This document shows positions 1-7,508 of a stretch of 64,000 nucleotides of DNA, one piece after another. Every line of letters starts with the position of its first letter. The first letter of the stretch is position 1. The notes beneath the pieces were generated by a model. The model had not been told where the DNA came from and made no database searches. It saw only the letters and a program-made list of their open reading frames with translations. Origin of the DNA: a virus; IMG/VR virus record IMGVR_UViG_3300038441_001119, positions 148,353-212,352 of that record, one strand, 5' to 3'. Made by a program: the position numbers and the translations under genes.

Positions 1-76
1 GTCTGGCATTGCGTTCTTTCTTTTGCTGATCCTTGTTATACTTGAACCACTTAGCGTCGTCTCGGTGACTTGCCAT
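1..76 (-). CDS. Partial hypothetical protein (N-terminus only)
   Basis: An ATG on the minus strand at position 76 opens a frame that stays open to the window edge. It reads MASHRDDAKWFKYNKDQQKK and five further residues, is very basic and polar, and overlaps the end of the preceding gene by 26 bases. This continues the overlapping style of the neighbours. There is no clear Shine-Dalgarno sequence and only 25 codons are visible, so neither function nor reality is certain. Confidence 0.45.
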   Translation of the reverse strand, partial: MASHRDDAKWFKYNKDQQKKERNAR

Positions 77-371
77 TGCGTTTCACTTTCATCTTGGGGC
101 GCAGCTTCGACTTCAGACGTATGGTCGAGGCGAGGAACTTGCGTGCCTCTCGATCAATGGTCCGTGATTTCCTTTCGTCGTACTGCAGGGTTGCCTCCTT
201 GATGACCAGTCCATCAATGGAGGTGATGGTCCAAGCATTGTAGAGGTATTTCAGTTCAGGGTCGTTGTCAGGTGTCTCGAAAACAAGAATGGCGCCAAGT
301 TCCGGCTTGTTACCATGCTCGTCCTTGATGTCACTAGTCAGTTCAATCTTTTTTGTCAGGGGTTCCGTCAT
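51..371 (-). CDS. Hypothetical protein, 106 aa, basic C-terminus
   Basis: The family was not recognised. The 106-residue product has a mixed beta-like middle (residues 25-70) and a strongly basic tail ending in SPRRR, which might bind nucleic acid or simply be a tail extension. It lies last in a run of small genes downstream of the terminase promoter region. It overlaps the upstream gene by 29 bases and the next partial gene by 26, which supports it as part of one polycistronic unit. Confidence 0.7.
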   Translation of the reverse strand: MTEPLTKKIELTSDIKDEHGNKPELGAILVFETPDNDPELKYLYNAWTITSIDGLVIKEATLQYDERKSRTIDREARKFLASTIRLKSKLRPKMKVKRNGKSPRRR

Positions 372-900
372 CTTTTACTTTCAGTAGGAGGATGTCAGTC
401 AAACCGGGATGGATAAACACATCGAACATTGCTGTTTCCTGTGGTTTCATCTGTACGATCCCGGTATTGACTACGTGTCGTACAGTATAGATTCTGTGTT
501 CGTTGCCAAGATAAACCCACGCAATGCTGTCACGTCTTTCTTTGAGGGTTACCTTAAGTCGCTTCGGCTTAATGTTGTTCGCACGGAAGATTTTATCAAT
601 CTTTTGCTCCATGGTTGCATTAGCCTCCACTCCCCGTGCACCTTGCCCAAGCACTTCACATGCACGGAAGTACATGCGGTCAATGCCTACGGTGTCCCAG
701 CGTTCAATGAACTCTACGAGGGCTTCAGCTTTCTTGTAAGCCGTCTCCCTTCCTTTGAGTTCATTGTGATAAATCATGTGAGAGTGCATCCGAGCAAGGA
801 TGTCTGTAGTTGTGACATCGAGGGTAGCTTCCGGGTCTACCGTAACACCCAACTGTTCAGCCATTCTCTTGACGAACTCTTCAAACTGATTCTCCGACAT
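343..900 (-). CDS. Hypothetical protein, 185 aa
   Basis: The family was not recognised. The frame is open far upstream, but I place the start at the ATG at 900 (MSENQFEEFVKRMAEQLG), because it is preceded by AGAGGAACAAGGAA, one of the few Shine-Dalgarno-like sequences here. That start leaves a 20-base overlap with the gene ending at 881 instead of complete overlap. The first 100 residues look helical. The C-terminal part (about residues 115-180) is beta-rich and basic, with KPKRLKVTLKERRD. Confidence 0.75.
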   Translation of the reverse strand: MSENQFEEFVKRMAEQLGVTVDPEATLDVTTTDILARMHSHMIYHNELKGRETAYKKAEALVEFIERWDTVGIDRMYFRACEVLGQGARGVEANATMEQKIDKIFRANNIKPKRLKVTLKERRDSIAWVYLGNEHRIYTVRHVVNTGIVQMKPQETAMFDVFIHPGLTDILLLKVKDDGTPDKKD

Positions 901-1159
901 TTCCTTGTTCCTCTGAAGCTGGGTGAAGGCATTTGTACATTCCCTCCGCATCTTCTTTGGTAAGAACGTGTAGATAGAGATTTTCCCTTTCGTCGAGGCG
1001 AAGGGCAACGAAACAGGGGAACTGCCTCGGAACCTCGACTTGCTTTTGTCGGAAGAAGGGGAGTCCGCTACGGTGTTTGACCCACCTTGCAAACGCGGCG
1101 GCGTCTTGCTGGAAACAGAAATCATTTGAGTAGTGATTGTTTATTTTTGTCAGATCCAT
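881..1159 (-). CDS. Hypothetical protein, 92 aa, FPCFV family
   Basis: The product has no recognised family, but its middle (FPCFV, then about ten residues, then YLHVLTKEDAEGMYK) matches the layout of the next upstream gene (YPCFV, a spacer, then YRFTFLEIPYLKKM). The two adjacent small genes therefore look like a diverged tandem duplication. It overlaps the upstream gene by 38 bases and the downstream gene by 20. Confidence 0.7.
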   Translation of the reverse strand: MDLTKINNHYSNDFCFQQDAAAFARWVKHRSGLPFFRQKQVEVPRQFPCFVALRLDERENLYLHVLTKEDAEGMYKCLHPASEEQGNVGESV

Positions 1160-1427
1160 CGAACTTCATGGGAGAGTATGTGATCCCGATGACGGCCTCG
1201 TTCATCTTCTTCAGGTAGGGAATCTCTAGAAAGGTGAACCGGTAGTCCATCAGATCGTCGTCTATACTGTAATCAACAAAGCAGGGGTAGCTTTCCGGAT
1301 AATGCACAGGAGGGGCAGAGAAGCCAGTCTCTCGCAGATACGACTCATAGTGTTCCTTGTTTCGTATCAGGCGGAAGTCTGGGCGTCGTGCTGTCTGTAG
1401 TGGGAATTGATCGTCAAACTGGCTCAT
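1122..1427 (-). CDS. Hypothetical protein, 101 aa, FPCFV family
   Basis: This is a probable tandem paralogue of the gene at 881-1159, from the shared [FY]PCFV segment followed by an acidic spacer and a Y-x-[FH] strand. The N-terminal half carries basic and aromatic residues (RRPDFRLIRNKEHYESYL). Function is unknown. It overlaps the upstream gene by 14 bases, so translational coupling is likely. Confidence 0.7.
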   Translation of the reverse strand: MSQFDDQFPLQTARRPDFRLIRNKEHYESYLRETGFSAPPVHYPESYPCFVDYSIDDDLMDYRFTFLEIPYLKKMNEAVIGITYSPMKFDGSDKNKQSLLK

Positions 1428-1884
1428 CGGGGTGATTTTCTTTGAATAGTGTGTGGTATTTAGCGAACAGGTATCGTTGTCTCTTGGGTACTCTGAGTTT
1501 GACCCGCCATTTATACAGCTCTACCATGTAGGCCAGTTGTTTCGCAGGAATGTACCTATCGAGAATAGATAGGACACTCCTGCGCTCGTCCTCCGTAACA
1601 AAGGGAAGCATCGTAATAATCCACAAGGCGTAGTCCACCCTGTCGTACGCGAGGTTCGGATTTTCGTCGTACGGAAAGCACGACTTCATGTCCATACGCC
1701 TCTCGATGACTTCCATGGTTACGCCCATGGAGCCAAACATATGGGTGAATAACTGCACCCCTTTGGGACATGCACCGAAGTAGAGCAGTACGTCTGGAGA
1801 AATCTTTGTGCTACCCTGAGGTTTGAGAATTTCCTTCTCAAACAGACTCCACTTGATTCGCGTCAGTAGGCTTGGTTTCTTCAT
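1414..1884 (-). CDS. Hypothetical protein, 156 aa
   Basis: The family was not recognised. The ATG at 1884 (MKKPSLLTRIKWSLFEKE) is preferred over an upstream TTG at 1896. The protein looks all-helical, with aromatic-rich helices (VDYALWIITMLPFV and AYMVELYKWRVKLRVPKRQRYL), a basic C-terminal third and no transmembrane segment. It shares 47 bases with the start-side neighbour, a long overlap even for this phage, so its exact start is uncertain. Confidence 0.7.
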   Translation of the reverse strand: MKKPSLLTRIKWSLFEKEILKPQGSTKISPDVLLYFGACPKGVQLFTHMFGSMGVTMEVIERRMDMKSCFPYDENPNLAYDRVDYALWIITMLPFVTEDERRSVLSILDRYIPAKQLAYMVELYKWRVKLRVPKRQRYLFAKYHTLFKENHPDEPV

Positions 1885-2098
1885 GGTTGTTGACAACAGT
1901 TACGGTGATGGATGGAGATTGAGCGGAGTATTTCATACGCTCTCCTTCTTTTTTGATCTCTGCTCTGAGGGCGTCGAGAAAAGTATCAACGCCCTTTGAA
2001 AAACCGTCACGGTAACCTGCATCGCGGTCATCCATAACGATTTGTGAGTCTGCGAATGTCTCCCAGACCTGCATAGCTATTTTGTCGAAGTTGATCAT
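1838..2098 (-). CDS. Hypothetical protein, 86 aa
   Basis: No family was recognised. The first 55 residues look helical (DAGYRDGFSKGVDTFLDALRA and onward) and are followed by a beta-like, polar C-terminus (SITVTVVNNHEET). The ATG overlaps the stop of the upstream gene by four bases (2095-2098), the usual coupled arrangement here. Confidence 0.7.
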   Translation of the reverse strand: MINFDKIAMQVWETFADSQIVMDDRDAGYRDGFSKGVDTFLDALRAEIKKEGERMKYSAQSPSITVTVVNNHEETKPTDANQVESV

Positions 2099-2550
2099 TG
2101 TTCGGTGGCTTTGTCCCAGAGTTCGTAAACAAGGGCGAATTTAAGTGGGAGGATGTGGACGGTCTGTTTGTCTGAAGTGACGACCTCGAAACCTCCGCGT
2201 TTGAAGTCCGCCTTGTGGTGTGCATCGCCCTTGTGGCGGACGAGCTTCACTTTCTCACAGTCTTCTTCATTGATCCTGATGGGAGCGCGGTCCCCAATGA
2301 AGTTGAATGCGATGGTCTCCAGATCGATCATTTCAATTTCAGCAAGGGCGCCGTCAATGAAGACACCTTGGGTGCTGAAAAGTGCATTGCACATATCACG
2401 CCAGTTGGAGAAGGCGACGATGTCGTGATTCTTTGGAGAAGCAACGGCTTCGATATCCTTCTTGGGTTTCGCTGGAGGAGCCGGGACCTTCGGGGTTTGA
2501 TTCGACTTGTCAACGATGGTGATAGTGGGCTTGGTGGTAGTGGTGGACAT
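2095..2550 (-). CDS. Hypothetical protein, 151 aa
   Basis: No family was recognised. A Thr/Pro/Lys-rich N-terminus of about 40 residues, probably disordered, leads into a compact domain with alternating strands (FNFIGDRAPIRINEEDCEKV, then FEVVTSDKQTVHILPLKFAL). It is the first gene after the hairpin terminator at 2569-2596, with an 18-base leader and no Shine-Dalgarno sequence. It therefore depends on read-through or on a promoter I could not identify. Confidence 0.7.
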   Translation of the reverse strand: MSTTTTKPTITIVDKSNQTPKVPAPPAKPKKDIEAVASPKNHDIVAFSNWRDMCNALFSTQGVFIDGALAEIEMIDLETIAFNFIGDRAPIRINEEDCEKVKLVRHKGDAHHKADFKRGGFEVVTSDKQTVHILPLKFALVYELWDKATEQ

Positions 2551-2565
2551 TATGGGTGTATAAAT

Positions 2566-2596
2566 AAAAACCCCGGCTCTTTGCAGAGACGGGGTT
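2566..2596 (-). terminator. Rho-independent terminator after gene 2617-3105
   Basis: The minus-strand transcript can fold AACCCCG(T)CTCT with AGAG(C)CGGGGTT around a four-base loop, followed directly by TTTTTATTT. It lies 20 bases past the stop at 2617 and just ahead of the next gene, so it separates two minus-strand units or attenuates between them. Confidence 0.8.
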
Positions 2597-2616
2597 GGGT
2601 GTCGAGAAATCTGACT

Positions 2617-3105
2617 TTATTTAGTTAGGAACGGATCGTCAGTCAGTACGTTCCTGTCGTCGCTATCCGGGGCGTGACCGATTCGTGGGATCGACTTGTC
2701 ATCAGAGTCAATGGACTTGGACAAGTGAGCTTGGAATGCGGTAAGGAGAGGACGAATAATGACCGTTTGCAGTAGCTGATCGAAACCTTCATGCGCATAC
2801 CCGATCATGCCGGGGTCCAGCGCATTGGGCATAGCGTTTTCACCGAAGATGCGAGCGATTTCACCTTCCTTGGAGACAAGCCGGATGTCACTGATTAGCA
2901 CAACGTCGGAGAGTTTCCTCTGCGCGAGTTTTGCTACGATGACATCCGTTGCGTCTCCGTAACCGGAAGCGGAAATGATTTTCTCAAACGTGGCTTGATT
3001 GGCTGCCAAAAGCAGTGCAGCTTTAGCCAAAAGCTCCGGTACATCCGCCTCAGTCGGTGTTTGGTTTGTACCTGTCTTTTCGTTCTTGTCTTTCGATACG
3101 CTCAT
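2617..3105 (-). CDS. Hypothetical protein, 162 aa
   Basis: Family not recognised. A polar N-terminus of about 20 residues precedes an Ala/Leu-rich helical stretch (LLAKAALLLAANQATFEKII) and a domain with short strands. The last 30 residues are acidic and Asp/Ser-rich. It overlaps the upstream 72-aa gene by 56 bases and ends just before a strong terminator. It belongs to the short leftward unit that starts back-to-back with the terminase gene. Confidence 0.7.
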   Translation of the reverse strand: MSVSKDKNEKTGTNQTPTEADVPELLAKAALLLAANQATFEKIISASGYGDATDVIVAKLAQRKLSDVVLISDIRLVSKEGEIARIFGENAMPNALDPGMIGYAHEGFDQLLQTVIIRPLLTAFQAHLSKSIDSDDKSIPRIGHAPDSDDRNVLTDDPFLTK

Positions 3106-3268
3106 CTTCAGTTCGATCCTGCTCTATTTCCTCCTTGACTGCAAGATCTTTATCGGCTTTTATTTTATCTGTACACGCTTTAATAGCAGCCTCGTACGCA
3201 GAATTGCGTGGGCGACGGGTGTTCCAGTTGTTCCGATTGAGGAACAAAGCAGCAGTACGAGCAATCAT
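3050..3268 (-). CDS. Hypothetical protein, 72 aa, charged helix
   Basis: A small, highly charged protein: residues 25-65 form one likely helix rich in Lys, Glu, Asp and Arg. Its ATG (3266-3268) directly abuts the ATG of the divergent terminase gene (3269-3271), giving CATATG with no intergenic base. No Shine-Dalgarno sequence precedes it at normal spacing. The alternative is that this frame is an antisense shadow and the leftward unit begins at 3105. Confidence 0.5.
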   Translation of the reverse strand: MIARTAALFLNRNNWNTRRPRNSAYEAAIKACTDKIKADKDLAVKEEIEQDRTEDERIERQERKDRYKPNTD

Positions 3269-5149
3269 ATGTATAAGTCTAACAAAGACCTTTATTCGCG
3301 AATTAGTAACGATACTAACTTCCGACTCAATATTAACAAACTATTTGGGAGATTTCAAATAGAAGCAGCGGAAGCAGCAAAAGGTCGTCCCGGCGCTGAG
3401 GAGAAGCGGGACAAGACGATGATGGAACTATTCCAGTATTGTGGTTGGAACGTTGGCATTTTCTTTCCCCTGTTCTTCCCCAAGATGATTGAAGGGGGTC
3501 CTCTGAATGTGATGCGTCGTCCGTTCGGATTCATGATGACCGAGCTGAACGTCTCTGGTTACACCTGTATCAGGGGTAGTCGTCAGATCGCAAAGTCCAC
3601 CAATCTTGTTGGCAGGCAGCTTGTTAAGGGATTCCTGTTTCCTCGGTTCAAGTCGATGTACATCTGTCCTCACAACAACCACAAGAAAACCTATCAGAAC
3701 AGGTTTGCTGAAATGGAGGCGGCATGTCCGTTCATGGACTTCGTGTACAAGAACCCTCGTCTCCGCACCAACCTTTCGTACAAGCAGTATCCTCTGGAAG
3801 GTGAAGTAAACATTGTGAACTGTCTGACCGACTCTTCGCAGGCGCGTTCGAAAACCACTGATGAGCTTCTGTACGACGAGTACCAGCTCTTTGACTGGAC
3901 TCTTGAAGGTGATATTCGTCCCTGCCAATCGGTCTCTAAGATTCCGATGACTGTGTATGCAGGAACCTCCACCACTGTCGACTCCCCTCTGGAGTTCCGG
4001 TACCAAGAGGGAAGCCAACATACGTGGAAGGTCAGAAGTCCGAACGGTAAGGATTGGATTGATTTCGGTGACGAGGAGTTGATGATCAAATGCATACGTC
4101 CTCGCGGTTTGGTGTGTCCTTACACTGAACGTCCCCTGAATGTCGCACAAGGCGAGTACACTCCTACTTACAAGGATAGACATGAATATGGTTACACCAG
4201 TATCCATGTTCCTCAGCTTATTATCAAAGACAAGGTGGAGCACCGTATCGACTGGGCTAAGATCTACGAAGCTTTTGAGGAGTTCGATAGACCGAAGTTC
4301 ATGGAAGAGTTCCTTGGTATCCCCTCGGAACTGGGTGCTCGGGAAATTACTGAGGCAGACCTTAAGGCGATCTGCACTCTTGGGAGCAAAGACGAGGTCT
4401 TTGAAAGGGTCAAACGCGGTGACTACAGTATTATTGTCTCTGGCTTTGACTGGGGTGGTTCTGACCACATTCCACACATCAAAGCTTCCCGCGTTAGTTT
4501 CACTGCCAATGCTGTTCTTGGTCTATCTGCTGATGGATACGTTGATATCCTTCATATGAGGCAGCACCATGGTATGAACTATGACTTCATTACCGGGCAG
4601 ATTGCTGAGGACTACAGGAAGTACCAGTGTAACGCACTAGCTTGTGACGCTGCTGGTGGTCAAGTCTACCTCAACAATCTTGATAAGCTTCTGAATCATA
4701 AGACTAACTTCCGGTTCGGTTACCACGCGCATGTCTTCCAACTGATGGGAGTTCCTTCGCATGGAGCGCCGAACCATTACACGTTGAACAAGCACGAGTC
4801 TATCGCCCAGCTGTTCCAAGCCATCAAGCACAAGAAGATTCGCTGCTACAAGTGGGAGGAGTCCGGGCCGCGTCTTAGCGAGATCCTGAATGTACAACGT
4901 GTTCTTATCGAACCGCAGTCGGGACCTCCGAAGTATCACTATCACATGACACCTCGGAATCCCGACGATACGGTTCATGCTTTGAACTACTCATATATTC
5001 TGATGCGCTTGCTTGCTGGTGAAAACGTTGTTCACGACGAACGCTTGATGCGTACTATTCAACAGGCTGTGCGGGGCGAGAATACTTTCTCCCCATTCCA
5101 GACATTCGGTGGTGTACCGAATCTGTTCGGGGAAATCGTTTCCGGTTAA
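3269..5149 (+). CDS. terL: Terminase large subunit (DNA-packaging ATPase/nuclease)
   Basis: This is the motor that pumps genome DNA into the prohead and cuts the concatemer. I start it at the ATG at 3269 (626 aa); the frame is open upstream but without a plausible start. The ATPase half shows a Walker A-like RGSRQIAKST (102-111, Ala replacing the usual Gly before Lys), Walker B LLYDEYQ with D203/E204, and a coupling-type motif GTSTT near 232-236. The RNase H-like nuclease half shows its acidic residues in FDWGG (D394), ACDAAGG (D460) and PDDTVHAL (D566/D567). It is one of only two plus-strand genes. Its TAA overlaps the stop of the convergent gene in the four bases TTAA, and the RBS is not visible. 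No small terminase subunit was recognised beside it. Confidence 0.95.
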   Translation: MYKSNKDLYSRISNDTNFRLNINKLFGRFQIEAAEAAKGRPGAEEKRDKTMMELFQYCGWNVGIFFPLFFPKMIEGGPLNVMRRPFGFMMTELNVSGYTCIRGSRQIAKSTNLVGRQLVKGFLFPRFKSMYICPHNNHKKTYQNRFAEMEAACPFMDFVYKNPRLRTNLSYKQYPLEGEVNIVNCLTDSSQARSKTTDELLYDEYQLFDWTLEGDIRPCQSVSKIPMTVYAGTSTTVDSPLEFRYQEGSQHTWKVRSPNGKDWIDFGDEELMIKCIRPRGLVCPYTERPLNVAQGEYTPTYKDRHEYGYTSIHVPQLIIKDKVEHRIDWAKIYEAFEEFDRPKFMEEFLGIPSELGAREITEADLKAICTLGSKDEVFERVKRGDYSIIVSGFDWGGSDHIPHIKASRVSFTANAVLGLSADGYVDILHMRQHHGMNYDFITGQIAEDYRKYQCNALACDAAGGQVYLNNLDKLLNHKTNFRFGYHAHVFQLMGVPSHGAPNHYTLNKHESIAQLFQAIKHKKIRCYKWEESGPRLSEILNVQRVLIEPQSGPPKYHYHMTPRNPDDTVHALNYSYILMRLLAGENVVHDERLMRTIQQAVRGENTFSPFQTFGGVPNLFGEIVSG

Positions 5150-5946
5150 ACCCAGACAAATTCCTCGGTCACCTCATCGCGGGTCTCAGCGAACTTGTGT
5201 TCGAGGTACTTGGGTGCGAGTTCGTTCCACTTAGCTTCGGCTAACAGTTTCACCTCCGTACTGTCGGGGTTATGTAGGGCGTACTTTGCCATATTGACCG
5301 CGTGTACGGTTACACCTTGCATCACACGGGGGAATATGTGCAAGTTTTTGGTGAATACGTCTACGTGCCTCGTGGTCTCGCTTCCATAGTTGAATAAGTT
5401 CAACGTACCGATCACCACCTTCTCCGGTGACACTTCATACATCGAATGGACATCGAGCTGAGAGTGCCCAAATAGAGCCGACCTTGTTTGTAGCGATTTA
5501 CCAATCAATACTTCTCCACTAACGAACTGCACTTCTGCTCCAGAAGAAACGTGACCCCTCACGTTGACGCTTTCTCTGAACTCTATCTTGGTACCAGAAG
5601 GACGAGCGTGGATACTATCGAGGGATTCCACGCTTGATCGGAACACAAGATCCCCGTCCGATTCGATACGACCATGCGCGTGAACACTTTCTAGGAAAAT
5701 TGTCGTTCCAGTTCTCCGACGAGTAAAGTCCATGTTCTTGAACATTACTACCGTACCAACTCCCACAGTCAATCCTTCATAAGTATGGCCTGCTGGTAGA
5801 TGTACGATACCAAGTCCGGATTCTAGGACAAGTCTCGACTCTCTTGAAAGAGTGAGCAGCGTTGACTGTAGAGCTGGAAGAAGGATCTTCTCTTTGGAGA
5901 ACCTATGCGCAGTCGTCAGGTCTTCTTTAGATATATGAAAGTCCAT
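5146..5946 (-). CDS. Beta-solenoid-like paralogue 4 of 4, C-terminal EEFVWV
   Basis: Last gene of a tandem quartet. The 266-aa product is beta-rich throughout, with alternating short hydrophobic strands and Gly turns typical of solenoids (for example around 75-190), and no catalytic motif. It shares with its neighbours the segment GLG, about ten residues, then GLTVGVGT (residues 44-64), and the final peptide TEEFVWV. The start ATG overlaps the upstream stop by one base (TAATG). Its stop overlaps the terminase stop. Function is unknown; a fibre, virion surface or bactofilin-like scaffold protein is possible. Confidence 0.85.
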   Translation of the reverse strand: MDFHISKEDLTTAHRFSKEKILLPALQSTLLTLSRESRLVLESGLGIVHLPAGHTYEGLTVGVGTVVMFKNMDFTRRRTGTTIFLESVHAHGRIESDGDLVFRSSVESLDSIHARPSGTKIEFRESVNVRGHVSSGAEVQFVSGEVLIGKSLQTRSALFGHSQLDVHSMYEVSPEKVVIGTLNLFNYGSETTRHVDVFTKNLHIFPRVMQGVTVHAVNMAKYALHNPDSTEVKLLAEAKWNELAPKYLEHKFAETRDEVTEEFVWV

Positions 5947-6746
5947 TATATGAATACGTACTCTTCTTCGAGGACAGAGGTTGGCAGCTGAGGTCCATTG
6001 ATGATGACTTTGGACTCCAGCTGTTTGGCGTAGGTCGGATGTCCCTTGAACAGGAACTCGTCACACCTGACAGGGTACTGCACATCGTTGGAATCGACGT
6101 TGTGGTGCCACAGTCCTTCCACGGTAACTGTGGGTAACGTTTTTTGTGCTGGGATGTCGGCGGGCCAGAGCTGGATCATACCTGTAGTCTCCAGTTTGGG
6201 GCATTTGACATTGCACTGTGCCATATGTATCTTGACAACCTTCACGGGACTATCGAAGACGATATTGGCGAACTTCTCAGAATCGTTCTCAGCCATCGTG
6301 ACAGGAACGACAATGATATAGTCGGCCTCGGCAGGACCCTTGATGTGAATGAACATGTCACTCAATGCTACACCAGATGGACGTAACGACAGATTCAGTA
6401 CAAGATCAGCTCCGGATGACCCTTTGTAGCTACCAGCAACAACAAGTTTATGCTTAACGATAATCTGCCGATTGTGCTCAAGGTTACCTCCTAAGTTTCC
6501 TGTAGTTAAAGTAAATTGGCAGGAATTAATCCTGATATTCGTTCCGCTACCTACTTCGAGATGCCCTACGACACAGGTGGAACTAATATCGTATGCACCG
6601 AGGTCAGGAGCGATGGCAACATTGGGTAGACGGGATGGTTGTCCTTGCCTGCCTTGCTCTCGTCCCCATGCTGTAATAGCTGCGCTAAGGTTCGTAGTAC
6701 GGGAGGTGATATTGATGTCGATTGTTGGTATTTCAGGTGGTTTCAT
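5946..6746 (-). CDS. Beta-solenoid-like paralogue 3 of 4, C-terminal EEEYVFI
   Basis: A 266-aa relative of the other three genes here. The shared core reads DLG, a spacer, then VVGHLEVGSGTNIRIN, followed by further strand-and-turn repeats (LVVAGSYKGSSGADLVLN). It ends EEEYVFI, matching paralogue 1 more than paralogues 2 and 4. It has no signal peptide and no transmembrane segment. It sits four bases downstream of the previous gene and overlaps the next by one base, so the quartet is one translational unit. Confidence 0.85.
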   Translation of the reverse strand: MKPPEIPTIDINITSRTTNLSAAITAWGREQGRQGQPSRLPNVAIAPDLGAYDISSTCVVGHLEVGSGTNIRINSCQFTLTTGNLGGNLEHNRQIIVKHKLVVAGSYKGSSGADLVLNLSLRPSGVALSDMFIHIKGPAEADYIIVVPVTMAENDSEKFANIVFDSPVKVVKIHMAQCNVKCPKLETTGMIQLWPADIPAQKTLPTVTVEGLWHHNVDSNDVQYPVRCDEFLFKGHPTYAKQLESKVIINGPQLPTSVLEEEYVFI

Positions 6747-6749
6747 AAT

Positions 6750-7508
6750 TTAGATCCACACGAATTCTTCTGTGATGGGTTCTGTAATGATGGCGACCTT
6801 TTTGAAGGCTATATTGGTGAACTTAAGTGACCCATGGTTAACCTTAGGTCCAAGTTCCTCCGTGCGCACCGCTACTGACAGGGTGGAATTGGTTGGCGGT
6901 ACGTTGAACTCCGTACAATCTACAACAATATGCTCGGTTGAGCGTCTACTGTTGGTAGCCGCAATACTCAACGCTGTAAGGGTACCATCTACACTCAGAT
7001 GAGAGTACATACCGCGAGCCACTACCATGTGGCTGAGGGTGACATCTCCTTCTACAGTCAGGCTACCTGTTATTAGCAGCTTGTTGGTACCTGATACTTC
7101 TTTGCTGATAGGACCGCATATGGTACCTGACGACTTGGTCATACAATACAAAGTACCGAAAGCGTGGTTGGCGAACGAGGCATTACCTGCTGGTCGACTT
7201 ATCCCATTTTCAAACAGGAACTTTCCGTACAAGTCCATGGAGTACTGGTACCCCATTTTCCCCTGTACATGCACAGTACCATGTATGGAAATTCCAGATT
7301 CGAAATACAGTTCCGTACCTGCGCCGATCCGAAGGTGACGTACCACTGCCCAGAAAGCGATATAGACCACACCTAGTCCTCCGGGAACATCCCAGTCAAT
7401 CGTGCGTCCCCGGTTGTTCATCGTGGACATACTGACCACTCTGTGAGTCATGCGAGGACGAAGCTCACAGTGATCCCACCCGTTTTGTGTTATGGTTGGA
7501 AATTTCAT
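6750..7508 (-). CDS. Beta-solenoid-like paralogue 2 of 4, C-terminal TEEFVWI
   Basis: The frame is open upstream to 7640, but the ATG at 7508 (MKFPTITQNGWDHCE) overlaps the upstream TGA as ATGA and is the natural start, giving 252 aa. The core contains GLG, a spacer, then RHLRIGAGTELYF, and later GSLTVEGDVTLSHMVV and SVDGTLTALSI, repeats like those of bactofilin or polymer-forming beta-helix proteins. It ends PITEEFVWI. Function is unknown. Confidence 0.85.
   Translation of the reverse strand: MKFPTITQNGWDHCELRPRMTHRVVSMSTMNNRGRTIDWDVPGGLGVVYIAFWAVVRHLRIGAGTELYFESGISIHGTVHVQGKMGYQYSMDLYGKFLFENGISRPAGNASFANHAFGTLYCMTKSSGTICGPISKEVSGTNKLLITGSLTVEGDVTLSHMVVARGMYSHLSVDGTLTALSIAATNSRRSTEHIVVDCTEFNVPPTNSTLSVAVRTEELGPKVNHGSLKFTNIAFKKVAIITEPITEEFVWI

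Noticed and set aside
2999-3268. N-terminal extension of the terminase frame to 2999
   Set aside because: Those 90 codons are open but overlap two minus-strand genes, and the sequence is not terminase-like. The ATG at 3269 leads straight into family sequence.
3428-4477. A 349-codon minus-strand open frame inside the terminase gene
   Set aside because: It is antisense to the Walker and nuclease motifs of the terminase and has no independent support.
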